64,000 bases of DNA from Bacteroidota bacterium (GTDB lineage Bacteria > Bacteroidota > Bacteroidia > NS11-12g > UBA955), in the NCBI GenBank assembly GCA_018333525.1, contig JAGXTF010000089.1:62001-126000 (forward strand). Direction: 5' to 3'. Every line of letters starts with the position of its first letter. Within the stretch, counting starts at the first letter, position 1. The position numbers and the translations under genes are program-made. Positions 18,803 through 27,877 of this stretch are shown here, piece after piece. The notes under the pieces were generated by a model. That model saw nothing but the letters and a program-made list of their open reading frames with translations, made no database searches and was not told where the DNA came from.

Positions 18803-19806
18803 CAGTCTTTAATTTTTTGAATCCAAAATGATCCCGGGTTATTTTTAATTTTTGCAAGCATTGGAAATGCTTTTGAAATATGCTCCATTTTGTTCATTCG
18901 CAAATAGTACAAAGCTCCAACCACTGCATATTTGTCTGAATTGCAAAGTATGGATTCCAGGATGAATTGTTCATTCCAGAAGTAATCCCCTTTATTGATC
19001 CAGTCCTTGGGGAAGAAATAAGGGGTGAAAATATCATGAATGTGAATGAAAACACCCTTTTTAAGTAATGGTAATATTTCCATCAATTCAAACAAAACAT
19101 CCCCTTCAGGGCGCACCATATGCGAGCTGTCAATAAACAAAATATCATTTTCATTCAGTTGAAGAAATGTTTCTTTTGGGATACATTCCACACGTTCTTT
19201 TATTAATTCTATGGATTTAACTTCAGGGAGCCAATAATTGGGATAGGGCTCAATACAGATTTGTCGCGTAATGTCTTCAGGGTTTTGAGCGATGTTTTTT
19301 TGAATGGCTTTTTGTGCGATTAAAGTGGAATTTCCTGAACCTATTTCAATAATAATTTTTGGCTTTTTACTGCGAATTAAACTGTATAAAAATTCTGCAT
19401 CACCCGCTTCAAAACTGGAGTTGGAATAAAAATAATCGTTGGTGTATACCCTGTTCACGGGAATTTCCAAAAGCTCCTCACCAAACTGAAAGGACTGAAT
19501 TAACTGAAGCTGCGCTTCCAGATTTAAATCAAATCCGGTAATATTTCTGGGGGTTTCCCAGTTTTTAATTTGTTTGTTGTAATTAAATGTGGGGTCATAA
19601 TAATGATCCATTATGGGATATACCCCGACTTTCTGCAGTATACCCCTGGTTAACCTAAATTTACCTGAAATAGTCTGCTTTCTAATGGTTTTAAACCAAT
19701 ATGCATATACCCAGGTAAAGGGAATCATCAGGATTTCAATTGCCGGTAAAGATTTTTGCAGGAATATTTTCCATATTTTCCGTGCATTCAATGGGGCCTT
19801 CCTCAT
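18802..19806 (-). CDS. SAM-dependent methyltransferase of the glycan cluster (Methyltransf_24 type)
   Basis: A 334-residue protein with a methyltransferase domain in its second half: IIIEIGSGNSTLIAQKAIQ (motif I, about residues 155-175) and LFIDSSHMVRPEGDVLFEL (motif IV region). The N-terminal 120 residues contain one hydrophobic stretch and no motif I know. It may methylate a sugar or a small acceptor. The start at 19806 (MRKAPLN) is chosen because an exact TATATTTG -7 element lies seven bases upstream of it; the alternative ATG at 19842 would lie upstream of that element. Confidence 0.82.
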   Translation of the reverse strand: MRKAPLNARKIWKIFLQKSLPAIEILMIPFTWVYAYWFKTIRKQTISGKFRLTRGILQKVGVYPIMDHYYDPTFNYNKQIKNWETPRNITGFDLNLEAQLQLIQSFQFGEELLEIPVNRVYTNDYFYSNSSFEAGDAEFLYSLIRSKKPKIIIEIGSGNSTLIAQKAIQKNIAQNPEDITRQICIEPYPNYWLPEVKSIELIKERVECIPKETFLQLNENDILFIDSSHMVRPEGDVLFELMEILPLLKKGVFIHIHDIFTPYFFPKDWINKGDYFWNEQFILESILCNSDKYAVVGALYYLRMNKMEHISKAFPMLAKIKNNPGSFWIQKIKD

Positions 19807-19813
19807 TTTGCAG

Positions 19814-19821
19814 CAAATATA
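19814..19821 (-). promoter_or_regulatory. -7 element of the methyltransferase-glycosyltransferase pair
   Basis: TATATTTG on the minus strand, seven bases before the ATG at 19806; it decides the choice of start. Confidence 0.55.
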
Positions 19822-19978
19822 CCTTTTGTATTTAGGAGCCATAATTTTACAACTGAAATTTTATAAACCACCGGATATTTTGGCCGTTTCAACATATGGG
19901 ATTCGCTTGTCGGTAAGGTTATGGCATTTGGAAAATCGATTTCTTCCCCTATATTCGATTTTAAATTTACCTTGAATT

Positions 19979-20725
19979 ATGAAAAATTATATTTTGAATT
20001 CGGCTTTGGTACTTGTTCTTCTTGTATTAGGCGCATCCTGTAAAAAAACCACCAAAGATCCCAAATCAGGCACCTGCATGCCGGACCCGATAAATCTCAA
20101 CGCAAGCTATTTGTTTGACAACTCCTTAACTGAAGGGTCAGGAAAAAGCGCTGCAGGAACAGCGTATGGGACATCCTATGGATTGGGCAGAGACGGGAGT
20201 GCCAATGGAGCCTTATTGTTCAATGGTACAAACGCTTATGCCACCCTTCCAAATGTTATGGATGTGCAACAGAAATCGATTTCGCTATGGTTTAATGTGA
20301 AAACTTTTCCAACCGGATCTGCACCTAGTAATGATTTGGGTTATATTTTAACATTAGACCATAAATATTTAAATTTTGGTTATGTTACAGCCTATGTTTC
20401 TGGTGCAGGTGGTTCTAAAATTCTTACCATTGGTATTGGATCTACAGATGCTGAACTGAAAGTGAGTCTGGCCAGTGAAAATGTTTGGAATCATTTGGTA
20501 TTCACCCAAAATGGATATAATGTCAATATTTATTTAAATAACACCAAGATACTTAGCAAGACAGTTACCAGCTATTATAAATCAACGGATGCCACTACAA
20601 ATGCATTTATATTGGGAACAAATCGCAATTTGTTAAACAGATATTTAGATGGCAGAATAGACGATTTTAAATTCTATAATGTTGCGTTAAGCGATTGCCA
20701 GGTGGATTATCTTTATAAAAACTAA
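19979..20725 (+). CDS. LamG/concanavalin A-like lipoprotein
   Basis: A 248-residue lipoprotein with signal peptide and lipobox LGASC (Cys at residue 21). The mature part has a LamG-like jelly roll: LNASYLFDNSLTEGSGKSAAG, LFNGTNAYATLPN, the strand KSISLWFNVKTFP, WNHLVFTQNGYNVNIYLN and DGRIDDFKFYNVALS near the end. These are the canonical LamG-3 strands. Such domains bind carbohydrate or mediate adhesion at the cell surface. First gene of a three-gene unit with the next two. Confidence 0.87.
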   Translation: MKNYILNSALVLVLLVLGASCKKTTKDPKSGTCMPDPINLNASYLFDNSLTEGSGKSAAGTAYGTSYGLGRDGSANGALLFNGTNAYATLPNVMDVQQKSISLWFNVKTFPTGSAPSNDLGYILTLDHKYLNFGYVTAYVSGAGGSKILTIGIGSTDAELKVSLASENVWNHLVFTQNGYNVNIYLNNTKILSKTVTSYYKSTDATTNAFILGTNRNLLNRYLDGRIDDFKFYNVALSDCQVDYLYKN

Positions 20726-20749
20726 ACTCCGATTAAATATTTATTGTAA

Positions 20750-21112
20750 ATGAATTCCATTTACGTTCGCTTTTACAAAATAAAGTTAGTAATTCCTGGC
20801 ATATTAATAGGGTTTTTTCTAATTGGCTGTGGTGATTCGGGTAAATCACAGATTGTCAAATTGGATAAAAAAGACAGTGTCAATTTCACCCTCCAAACCT
20901 TTCAAAATCCAGATAGTTCATACGGTTACGATATTTATCAGGATTCTGTGAAAATGATTCACCAGCCGCATATTCCTGTTTTGCAAGGGAACAGGGGCTT
21001 TGTATCTGAAATAGATGCGAAAAGGGTTGGGGATTTGGTTATTCGTAAACTAAATAAGGGTGAAATACCACCAACAATAGACTCAGCAGAAATAATAACA
21101 ATTATTAAATAA
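20750..21112 (+). CDS. Small hypothetical lipoprotein
   Basis: A 120-residue protein with a lipoprotein signal (GFFLIGC, lipid cysteine near residue 27) and a short mature domain rich in charged and beta-prone sequence (QTFQNPDSSYGYDIYQDS). It contains RGFVSEIDAKRVGDLVI, resembling the DUF4907 pattern seen in small Bacteroidota lipoproteins that accompany Kelch proteins, but I hold that only loosely. It lies 24 bp after the LamG gene and 5 bp before the Kelch gene. Confidence 0.75.
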   Translation: MNSIYVRFYKIKLVIPGILIGFFLIGCGDSGKSQIVKLDKKDSVNFTLQTFQNPDSSYGYDIYQDSVKMIHQPHIPVLQGNRGFVSEIDAKRVGDLVIRKLNKGEIPPTIDSAEIITIIK

Positions 21113-21117
21113 TTCAT

Positions 21118-22323
21118 ATGAAAAATTATATCATTTTACTTTTAATTATCTCCTGTACATTTCGGGTAAATGGACAGTTGGATTGGACTGCCAAAAAGAA
21201 CTTTGGCGGGGGAAACCGTTATAGCACGGTAAGTTTTGCATTAAACGACAAAGGTTATACCGGTATGGGATTGGTAAATTCCGTAGAGAAGAAAGACCTT
21301 TGGGAATATGATCCGGTGAACAATACCTGGACACAGAAAGCGGATCTCCCCGGTGCTGCAAGAAAAGAAGCTTCCAGTTTTGCTATAAATGGGAGGGGCT
21401 ATGTGGGACTTGGCTGGAGTTCCAGTAGTGGCACTAATTTTTATCCGGATTTTTACAGATATAATCCGGACTCGAATATCTGGACAAAAGTGGCTTCTTT
21501 TCCCAATAACAGATATTCAGCTACAGGATTTTCAATCGGATCCAAAGGTTATATTACATGTGGTATTGTTTCGGGCACTCCTCGTGAAAAGGATCTCTGG
21601 GAATATGATCCGTCTACCAACAAATGGACACAAAAGGCAAGTCTTCCCACTGCTGCGCCAGCCAGAAGTTATCCGGTATGTCTTTCAGATGAGAATTACG
21701 GGTATTTGGCTACCGGCTTTAATGGCACAGGGCATGAAAATGATTTTTACAAATATGATCCATCCAACAACACCTGGACACAACTTGCCGGATTCCCGGG
21801 AGCTAAAAGAGCAAATGCATCAGGTTTTAGAATTGAAAACCGGTTATATATAGGTAGTGGTTATGACGGTAAACTTTACAGAGATTGGTATTATTACCAC
21901 ACGGATTCGGCTAAATGGGTGAAGTTCGACAGCCATCCATCGAAATATGCATTTTCCATGACAGCTTTCGCATTGTTAGGTAAGGGATATACCATTTCCG
22001 GATACGATATTTCCAATGCAACCGATCTGGTATATTCATTTGACGCAACACCATGGGCTTCTGTAAAGAAGGTAAATCAAGTTGAAAAAATGAGTGCTCC
22101 TTTTTATCAGGAAATGCTATCCAATATTCTTGTAGCAAAATCGGATTATAAAAACTTAATTTTGGAAGTAATGGATAATTCCGGAAAACGATGTGTGCAT
22201 CTGGAAATAAAACAGATTCGAAAGGGAGAGAAAGTGAATTTGCCTTTGCCCGCCGCAGGAATATACTTTCTGCGGGTGATGAAAGATTCAAAAACATCCA
22301 CTACTAAAATGTGGATACAATAA
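21118..22323 (+). CDS. Kelch-repeat protein with T9SS type-A sorting domain
   Basis: A 401-residue exported protein with a signal peptide (VNGQ, cleavage near residue 20), about six Kelch blades of some 50 residues (signature repeats LWEYDPVNNTWTQKADLPG and FYKYDPSNNTWTQLAGFPG, with GYVGLG/GYITCG turns), and a C-terminal sorting domain (last ~75 residues, ending ...AAGIYFLRVMKDSKTSTTKMWIQ pattern) that directs export through the type IX system. The beta-propeller probably binds a protein or glycan outside the cell. Five base pairs separate it from the small lipoprotein gene upstream. Confidence 0.88.
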   Translation: MKNYIILLLIISCTFRVNGQLDWTAKKNFGGGNRYSTVSFALNDKGYTGMGLVNSVEKKDLWEYDPVNNTWTQKADLPGAARKEASSFAINGRGYVGLGWSSSSGTNFYPDFYRYNPDSNIWTKVASFPNNRYSATGFSIGSKGYITCGIVSGTPREKDLWEYDPSTNKWTQKASLPTAAPARSYPVCLSDENYGYLATGFNGTGHENDFYKYDPSNNTWTQLAGFPGAKRANASGFRIENRLYIGSGYDGKLYRDWYYYHTDSAKWVKFDSHPSKYAFSMTAFALLGKGYTISGYDISNATDLVYSFDATPWASVKKVNQVEKMSAPFYQEMLSNILVAKSDYKNLILEVMDNSGKRCVHLEIKQIRKGEKVNLPLPAAGIYFLRVMKDSKTSTTKMWIQ

Positions 22324-22344
22324 GGTTTTAACTGCTTTTATTTT

Positions 22345-22376
22345 AACCCGAAATCAGAAATGGTTTCGGGTTTTTT
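22345..22376. terminator. Terminator after the Kelch gene, overlapping the end of the convergent glycosyltransferase
   Basis: AACCCGAAA, a loop of about ten bases, TTTCGGGTT followed by TTTT. The T-run runs into the stop codon of the glycosyltransferase on the other strand. Confidence 0.75.
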
Positions 22377-23487
22377 ATAGATTTTTGGTAACAGTTTCCC
22401 AAAAACGCACAACATGTTGTTCAAAATTATGGTCCTTCAAAACTCTTTGCTGTCCGGCTTTGCCTATGCTTTCTGCAATAGCAGGATTTAATATTAAATA
22501 CGATACCTTATCCAATAACTCTTCCTTTGATTTGAAAAATATAGCTTCCGTATCTGGTTCAAAATAGTCTTTAGCGTTGGGCTTATAATCTATCAATTGG
22601 CATGTTCCGCTTCCTGCTGCTTCCGAAAGTCTCATGTTTCCAATTTGATCTACAAAATCGCCATGGGTATTTAATGTCATAGAATAATTTGCCATGGTTT
22701 GATACATCTCCAGTCCAAATAACAAACCCCGATTGTGTCTCTCAAACGCGAAATTATCCGCCAATCCTCTGAAGTTAAAATATAACAATTCCCTCAATTT
22801 TGATTTCGTAAAAAAACCTGTTCCGATGTTTCCAATCCACCAATCCAACGCGTTTTTCTTACGCAAACCATGCAATATTTGATTCCGGTAATTGTGTTGG
22901 TTGCTGGATAAACTTCCAATAAAACAAACTTTGTTTTCTTTCCGGCCAAATTGAATTTTATGAAGAATACTGCGTTCAAAACCAAATTTATTCAAAATGC
23001 AGTTTTGACCAGCAGCTCTGTATTGATCCTCGATTTTTTTCACACATGTGAAATACAGATCATACCCCAAACTCCCGTCTGCCGGGCTGCTTGCCCAACA
23101 GTCCCAAGTGGAAATCTGGCGAACAAATGGGAATTTATTTTTGATTTCACGAACCGATCCTTTTAAAATCTGAGAATGGTCAAATACAATATCCGGTTTA
23201 TGAAAGTCAATTAAATCCAATGCAAATTCCTTTGCCGTATTTTTTACTTCTTTTTGTTTTTGTAAATACCAAGCGTTTCTCAGGTCCGTAATATTTACCA
23301 GTGCCTCTGTAACTTCACACAGTTGCAAAGCTTCCAGATTCAATTTATAAAAATTTGAAAAATCGATACACTTTGAATGCACTGCATTCAGTTTCGAATC
23401 GTAATCACTGTTGTCAATTGTATTCAATTCCGATTGCAGAGCTTCATGGTATTGGTGATTTACGTTTGAGAGTTTCAGCAGCTTCAT
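22375..23487 (-). CDS. Glycosyltransferase of the CgeB/GT1-like type
   Basis: A 370-residue GT-B-like protein. The N-terminal half has the Rossmann pattern of CgeB-type proteins (DIVFDHSQILKG; WDCWASSPADGSLGYDLYFTC), and the C-terminal half has RLSEAAGSGTCQLIDY and the motif NAKDYFEPDTEAIFF, which in these families contacts the nucleotide sugar. It probably modifies a surface glycan. It is isolated from the glycan block at 16-19.8 kb. An exact TATTTTTG element lies 19 bp before the ATG. Confidence 0.83.
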   Translation of the reverse strand: MKLLKLSNVNHQYHEALQSELNTIDNSDYDSKLNAVHSKCIDFSNFYKLNLEALQLCEVTEALVNITDLRNAWYLQKQKEVKNTAKEFALDLIDFHKPDIVFDHSQILKGSVREIKNKFPFVRQISTWDCWASSPADGSLGYDLYFTCVKKIEDQYRAAGQNCILNKFGFERSILHKIQFGRKENKVCFIGSLSSNQHNYRNQILHGLRKKNALDWWIGNIGTGFFTKSKLRELLYFNFRGLADNFAFERHNRGLLFGLEMYQTMANYSMTLNTHGDFVDQIGNMRLSEAAGSGTCQLIDYKPNAKDYFEPDTEAIFFKSKEELLDKVSYLILNPAIAESIGKAGQQRVLKDHNFEQHVVRFWETVTKNL

Positions 23488-23506
23488 CAGAATGGAAATT
23501 GGGCTC

Positions 23507-23514
23507 CAAAAATA
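23507..23514 (-). promoter_or_regulatory. -7 element of the CgeB-like gene
   Basis: TATTTTTG on the minus strand, 19 bp before the ATG at 23487. Confidence 0.45.
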
Positions 23515-23651
23515 GGATTTAATTGACTTTGGGAAAATGGGTGTGAGTGTCCTGCTTTGCTATTTTGAAAAATTCTGCCAAAATCTTCGATGTGTTTTCC
23601 CAATTGCATTGCATTTATTCCATCAAACCATATTTCTTTGCATCTCCAACC

Positions 23652-24239
23652 ATGCTCAATATTGTAATTTTTGGCCCTCCGGGAGCAGGCAAAGGCACGC
23701 AGAGCGAGAAAATCCTCAGGCACTACAACCTGGCACACATTTCCACCGGTGATCTGCTGCGCGCAGAACGTGCTGCCGGTTCCGAACTCGGTAAAGCTGC
23801 CGAAGCCTATATCAATCAGGGCCAGCTTGTGCCGGATGAAGTGGTAATTGGCATGGTGCATAATTTTATTGCCCATAACCAGGGTAAAGCAGGATTTATT
23901 TTCGACGGATTCCCCAGAACAGTGAAACAGGCTGAATCCCTCGATGAAATGTTGCTTGGTTTTCAAACCACCATTCAGGTAGTACTTGGATTGGAGGTAG
24001 AAGAAGATGAACTGGTGAAACGCCTGCTTCTCCGAGGTAAAACTTCCGGTAGGGTGGATGACCAGGACGAATCCACCATTCGCAACCGCTTCCGTGAATA
24101 TCAGGCCAAAACGATGCCGCTCAGCGATTTTTATAAGGCTCAGGGTAAATACCGGGATATTATGGGGATTGGGGAAGTAGAAGATATATTCTCTGCCCTT
24201 TGCACAGAAATTGATCAGGTAAAAGTGGCCGGAGTCTGA
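23652..24239 (+). CDS. adk: Adenylate kinase
   Basis: Interconverts ATP + AMP and 2 ADP. The 195-residue protein has the P-loop GPPGAGKGTQ at residues 8-17, the AMP-site segment HISTGDLLRAE, the DGFPR motif (FIFDGFPRTVKQAE) and the LID-region RGKTSGRVDDQDESTIRNR. The LID is short, without zinc cysteines, as in the short-form bacterial enzymes. The frame is open 35 codons further upstream, but MLNIVIFGPPGAGKG at 23652 is the family N-terminus. A HAD-phosphatase gene follows after 12 bp. Confidence 0.96.
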   Translation: MLNIVIFGPPGAGKGTQSEKILRHYNLAHISTGDLLRAERAAGSELGKAAEAYINQGQLVPDEVVIGMVHNFIAHNQGKAGFIFDGFPRTVKQAESLDEMLLGFQTTIQVVLGLEVEEDELVKRLLLRGKTSGRVDDQDESTIRNRFREYQAKTMPLSDFYKAQGKYRDIMGIGEVEDIFSALCTEIDQVKVAGV

Positions 24240-24251
24240 TTGAGCCAGACG

Positions 24252-24992
24252 ATGAGCCCAATGAACCTGAAATGGATTTTCCTGGATTTGGATAATACCA
24301 TTTGGGATTTTGAAGCGAATGCTGCGGATGCCCTTGCCGAACTTTTTCACCGACATCATCTCCATTTGAAGTCGGATTATGATGTTCACCGGTTTATTGA
24401 TTTGTATAAATCTATCAATCAGGAATTCTGGCGAATGTATGAAAAAGGCCATATCCAAAAAGAATTCTTGCGAACGCAACGCTTTACCAGAACCTTTATG
24501 GAAATGGGAATTCCTGAAACAGAACACCCTGAAAATGCCTGGGAAGAGTATTTAACTATTTGTCCCACCCTAAAGAAATTGGTACCCGGAGCCAGAGAAT
24601 TTCTGGAAAATGCAATTAAGAAATTTTCGCTTGCCCTGATAACCAATGGATTTCATCAGACCCAAAAAGGGAAATTGTCAGCTTCGGAGCTTTCTCATTT
24701 TTTTCAGTTTGTATTGGATAGCGAAGCTTCTGGTTTTGCAAAACCCAATAAGGAAATATTTCATCTCGCCTTACAAAAAGCGGATATCCAACCCAATGAA
24801 GCAATATATGTTGGAGATACCCTGGAAACAGATGTGAAAGGCAGTATAAATTCCGGAATTCCGGTAATTTGGTTCAACCCTGACCAGTTGGAAATACCTT
24901 CTGACATTTGTGATAACGAACTTTTTATGGGCAGTTTTGCCAGTCTGGATGCCATTTGGCATTTTTTTGAAGAGAATATTCTTTCAGATTGA
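24252..24992 (+). CDS. HAD-superfamily hydrolase, YjjG-like nucleotidase
   Basis: A 246-residue HAD phosphatase. Motif I is FLDLDNTIWDFE (catalytic Asp pair near residues 10-12), motif II LALITNGF, motif III around FAKPNKEIF (Lys) and motif IV IYVGDTLETDVKGS. The N-terminal cap is helical. The WDFEANAADAL pattern and TNGFHQTQKGKL fit the YjjG/noncanonical pyrimidine nucleotidase branch, which clears damaged nucleotides, in keeping with adk just upstream. ATG at 24252 or 24261 are both possible; a TTG at 24240 is also in frame. Confidence 0.87.
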   Translation: MSPMNLKWIFLDLDNTIWDFEANAADALAELFHRHHLHLKSDYDVHRFIDLYKSINQEFWRMYEKGHIQKEFLRTQRFTRTFMEMGIPETEHPENAWEEYLTICPTLKKLVPGAREFLENAIKKFSLALITNGFHQTQKGKLSASELSHFFQFVLDSEASGFAKPNKEIFHLALQKADIQPNEAIYVGDTLETDVKGSINSGIPVIWFNPDQLEIPSDICDNELFMGSFASLDAIWHFFEENILSD

Positions 24993-25025
24993 CATTCCTG
25001 TTACGCTTGGAAATGCCGAAAAAGC

Positions 25026-25033
25026 TATATTTG
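25026..25033 (+). promoter_or_regulatory. -7 element predicting a leaderless mRNA
   Basis: TATATTTG ends four bases (CAGC) before the ATG at 25038. A TTG at 25007-25009, 16 bp upstream, is a possible -33 element. Confidence 0.65.
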
Positions 25034-25037
25034 CAGC

Positions 25038-25712
25038 ATGTTGAGACAAATATTTTCCATTCTGTTGGTTGCGGGAATTTCTCAAATTGCTACCGCACAA
25101 AGTGTGGAGTTTGAAGGTGGTAAAACACATACCTATGTAATGGGCCACAGTGGCAGCACAGACTGTTACCTGATTTTTAGAAATCACATGGGCAAGTCCG
25201 CGAAATTTGTATATAATAAAATTCAGGATGATTATCCGAGCGCATGGTGGGTTTCCTTTTGCGATAATGTGAATTGCTTCGCAAATCTGGTGGCAAATGA
25301 CACATTCGCTACCATTGCGGACAGTGCTGAAGCGGAGTTTAAAATTACTGTAACTCCAAACGGTAAAGCAGATACAGCAACTGTAAAATATGAGTTTTAT
25401 GAAGAAGCAACCCCAAATGTAAAAGACACTTTGACTTTTATTTTTGTAGTTCAGTGGGGCGCCGGATCACAGGATTTGGTAACTTCTACTTACAGGGTTT
25501 ACCCCAATCCGGTTTCCGATCAGTTACATGTTCCCTTTGCAACTCCGGGTACAAAAGTGTATATCACCTCCCTTACCGGCGACTATGTGAAAGAAATAAC
25601 AGCTGCGGATACCAAAACCAATATCATGGTTTCCGATCTGCAGGCGGGTTTTTATTTTGTGAGTTATATGAACAACGGCGTACCCGTAAAGCTGAGATTT
25701 TTGAAGAACTAA
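25038..25712 (+). CDS. Exported protein with T9SS type-A sorting domain
   Basis: A 224-residue protein with a signal peptide (cleavage after IATAQ, residue 21), a middle beta-sandwich region of about 120 residues with two cysteines (SFCDNVNCF) that I do not recognise, and a C-terminal type-A sorting domain from about residue 154 (YPNPVSDQLHVPF, KVYITSLTGDYV, LQAGFYFVSY). The protein is therefore exported by the type IX system and likely anchored at the surface. A terminator directly follows. Function unknown. Confidence 0.84.
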   Translation: MLRQIFSILLVAGISQIATAQSVEFEGGKTHTYVMGHSGSTDCYLIFRNHMGKSAKFVYNKIQDDYPSAWWVSFCDNVNCFANLVANDTFATIADSAEAEFKITVTPNGKADTATVKYEFYEEATPNVKDTLTFIFVVQWGAGSQDLVTSTYRVYPNPVSDQLHVPFATPGTKVYITSLTGDYVKEITAADTKTNIMVSDLQAGFYFVSYMNNGVPVKLRFLKN

Positions 25713-25735
25713 ACCCAAAAGAAAAGAGAATATCT

Positions 25736-25766
25736 AAAAAGGCTTGCTTTGGCAGGCCTTTTTTTT
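25736..25766 (+). terminator. Terminator after the T9SS cargo gene
   Basis: AAAAAGGCTTGC, loop TTTG, GCAGGCCTTTTTTTT: a 12-bp stem with one G-T pair and a U-tract. Confidence 0.85.
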
Positions 25767-25789
25767 GAGATTGCAATAAATTAGAAAAA

Positions 25790-27847
25790 TTGAATTTTGA
25801 AATCATTACGGTAGCCCCGTTATATTTTATTCTTGTTTGTATTCTCGCAGCCGCATTATTCACCTGGTTGTTGTACAACCGCGCTGCATTCGAAAATAAA
25901 AAAGAGAAGTATGCTATGGGCATTCTGCGTTTCCTGGGGTTATTTTTTGTGTTTGTTTTATTGCTTTCCCCATTTGTTAAATTAAAGGTACATCATGAAA
26001 TAAAACCGGAATTGCTGGTGTTTACGGATGTAAGTAACTCATTGGATTCTGTCGAAATTCGAAACAACGAAAAAAGAGTCGAAGCAATACAGGAGGCGTT
26101 GGGGAATAAGTTGAATATCAAAAATTTTTATTTCGCAGGGGATATTCAAAATCATACCGATTCAGTACTGGATAAGGATGCCACGCAGCTGAGCGCAGTA
26201 TTTGACTATACCAATGATTATTTTGAGGGTGGAAATACAGCCGGAATTGTAATTCTTTCAGATGGGATTTATAACCGGGGAATGAATCCGCTGTATAAAT
26301 CCCTGAATAAAAAAAATCCTGTATATTTTCTGGGATCAGGTGACACAACCATGCATCCTGATATCTGGATTTCACAGGTAAATGCAAATTCCACCGTATT
26401 TCTGGGAAATGAATTTACCATTAACGCCAATCTTCGTTCCAGCGGGCTTAAAGGGAAAAATGCAGCAGTAAATTTATTGGAAAATGGGAAGGTAATTCAA
26501 TCGAAAAACATAACCATTGGTGACGATATTTATTTTGCCAATCTGGAATTTAATTTACGACCAAATACACCAGGAACTCAGCGATATACCATACAAATTA
26601 ATGCTGTTGCCGGAGAGCATAATTTGTTTAATAACAGCAAAAATATTTTTGTAAAAATTACCGATACAAGAAGAAAAATCTGTATTTGTTATCATGCGCC
26701 GCATCCGGATATTGGCGCCCTGTATCGTTCTTTGGAGGAATTCGGGCAATATGAAATTGTAAGAATCCCCGCTGCAAACCTTCCAAATCATTTGGATGCA
26801 GATGTATATGTTTTGCATGGTTTTTCTGCGAATGCACAAGAACAGAAATGGATAGATCAGTTAATTTCGTCCAAAAAACCCATTTGGAATATTTTAACTG
26901 CACAAAGTGAGTCTGCATTCTGCAATTACACAGAAGCAGGTATAGACCTGCGTTTCCAATCCGGAAATCTGACTGACGCACAAGCTGTTGCGGATAAAAA
27001 CTTTTCAGACTTTTTACTGGATGATGAATTTGTTCAATCCCTTAAAAATTGGCCACCACTTAAGGTACCTTTTGGGAAGTATGATTTACCCAGGCTGTTT
27101 AAAACGGTTTTTATTCAAAAAATTGGAGCGGTAGAGTCATCATTTCCATTAATGGGTTATACTTCCGTAAATGGAATCCGGCAGTCCTGGTTGTTTGGAG
27201 AAGGGCTGTGGCGATGGAGAATGAGTGATATGCAAATACATGGACAGGCAGACATTTTTGATGCATGGGTTGCAAAAAATATTCAATATTTAAGTACAGA
27301 TGCTATCAGGGAAAAGTTTCGTGTTTTCGCAGAAGCCACCCAATTTTCACAAGAGGAAAATGCAATCATTTTTGGAGAATATTTAGAAGAGGGAATGACA
27401 TTTTCCAACCAACCGGATGCAGAAATAAAAATTACGGGCCCTAATGGGTATAACCGGAATTCGCCATTCGCAAGATCAGGCAACCGATACAGGCTGGAAT
27501 TGGGTAAACTACCGGAAGGGGATTATCAGTTTTCCGCAAAACTCGCATTAAAGAATCCGATTCAATATCAGGGAAAATTTGTGGTTTTACCAACCCATTT
27601 GGAATTGGAAAATACCAGGGCGGATTTTGATTTAATGCGGAAAATAGCAGCCAGAAATAAAGGGAAATTCTTTCCGGCTTCCCAATATGAAAAATTAATT
27701 GCTGAACTAAAATCTACCAACCATAAATCCATGATTAGCGAAGAGGTGAAAGCCATGGAATTTATTCGTTTGAAATGGGTTTTTGCACTCATACTCATCC
27801 TTTTTTCAGCAGAATGGTTTTTGCGCAAACGCGCGGGTAGTTATTGA
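25790..27847 (+). CDS. Membrane-anchored VWA protein, TTG start
   Basis: A 685-residue protein with two N-terminal membrane helices (LYFILVCILAAALFTWLLY near residues 10-28 and FLGLFFVFVLLLSPFV near 46-61) and one at the C-terminus (WVFALILILFSAEWFL). Between them is a VWA-like domain with a MIDAS motif (FTDVSNSLDS, DxSxS) and ILSDGIYNRG. A later segment resembles a class-I glutamine amidotransferase fold (CYHAPHPDIGALYRSLEEFG) without an obvious catalytic Cys. Such proteins are common and uncharacterised in Bacteroidota. The start is TTG at 25790; no upstream ATG exists before an in-frame stop at 25766, and a later ATG would lose the first helix. MnmA follows after 30 bp. Confidence 0.8.
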   Translation: MNFEIITVAPLYFILVCILAAALFTWLLYNRAAFENKKEKYAMGILRFLGLFFVFVLLLSPFVKLKVHHEIKPELLVFTDVSNSLDSVEIRNNEKRVEAIQEALGNKLNIKNFYFAGDIQNHTDSVLDKDATQLSAVFDYTNDYFEGGNTAGIVILSDGIYNRGMNPLYKSLNKKNPVYFLGSGDTTMHPDIWISQVNANSTVFLGNEFTINANLRSSGLKGKNAAVNLLENGKVIQSKNITIGDDIYFANLEFNLRPNTPGTQRYTIQINAVAGEHNLFNNSKNIFVKITDTRRKICICYHAPHPDIGALYRSLEEFGQYEIVRIPAANLPNHLDADVYVLHGFSANAQEQKWIDQLISSKKPIWNILTAQSESAFCNYTEAGIDLRFQSGNLTDAQAVADKNFSDFLLDDEFVQSLKNWPPLKVPFGKYDLPRLFKTVFIQKIGAVESSFPLMGYTSVNGIRQSWLFGEGLWRWRMSDMQIHGQADIFDAWVAKNIQYLSTDAIREKFRVFAEATQFSQEENAIIFGEYLEEGMTFSNQPDAEIKITGPNGYNRNSPFARSGNRYRLELGKLPEGDYQFSAKLALKNPIQYQGKFVVLPTHLELENTRADFDLMRKIAARNKGKFFPASQYEKLIAELKSTNHKSMISEEVKAMEFIRLKWVFALILILFSAEWFLRKRAGSY

Positions 27848-27877
27848 TTTAAATTCACGAAATTTGCACCACATTTT

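Noticed and set aside
23487-24527. A 346-codon open frame on the minus strand covering adk and most of the HAD gene
   Set aside because: It is antisense to two clear enzyme genes, its protein has no recognisable domain and strange composition (His/Phe/Asn-rich), and it is explained by codon bias of the sense genes.
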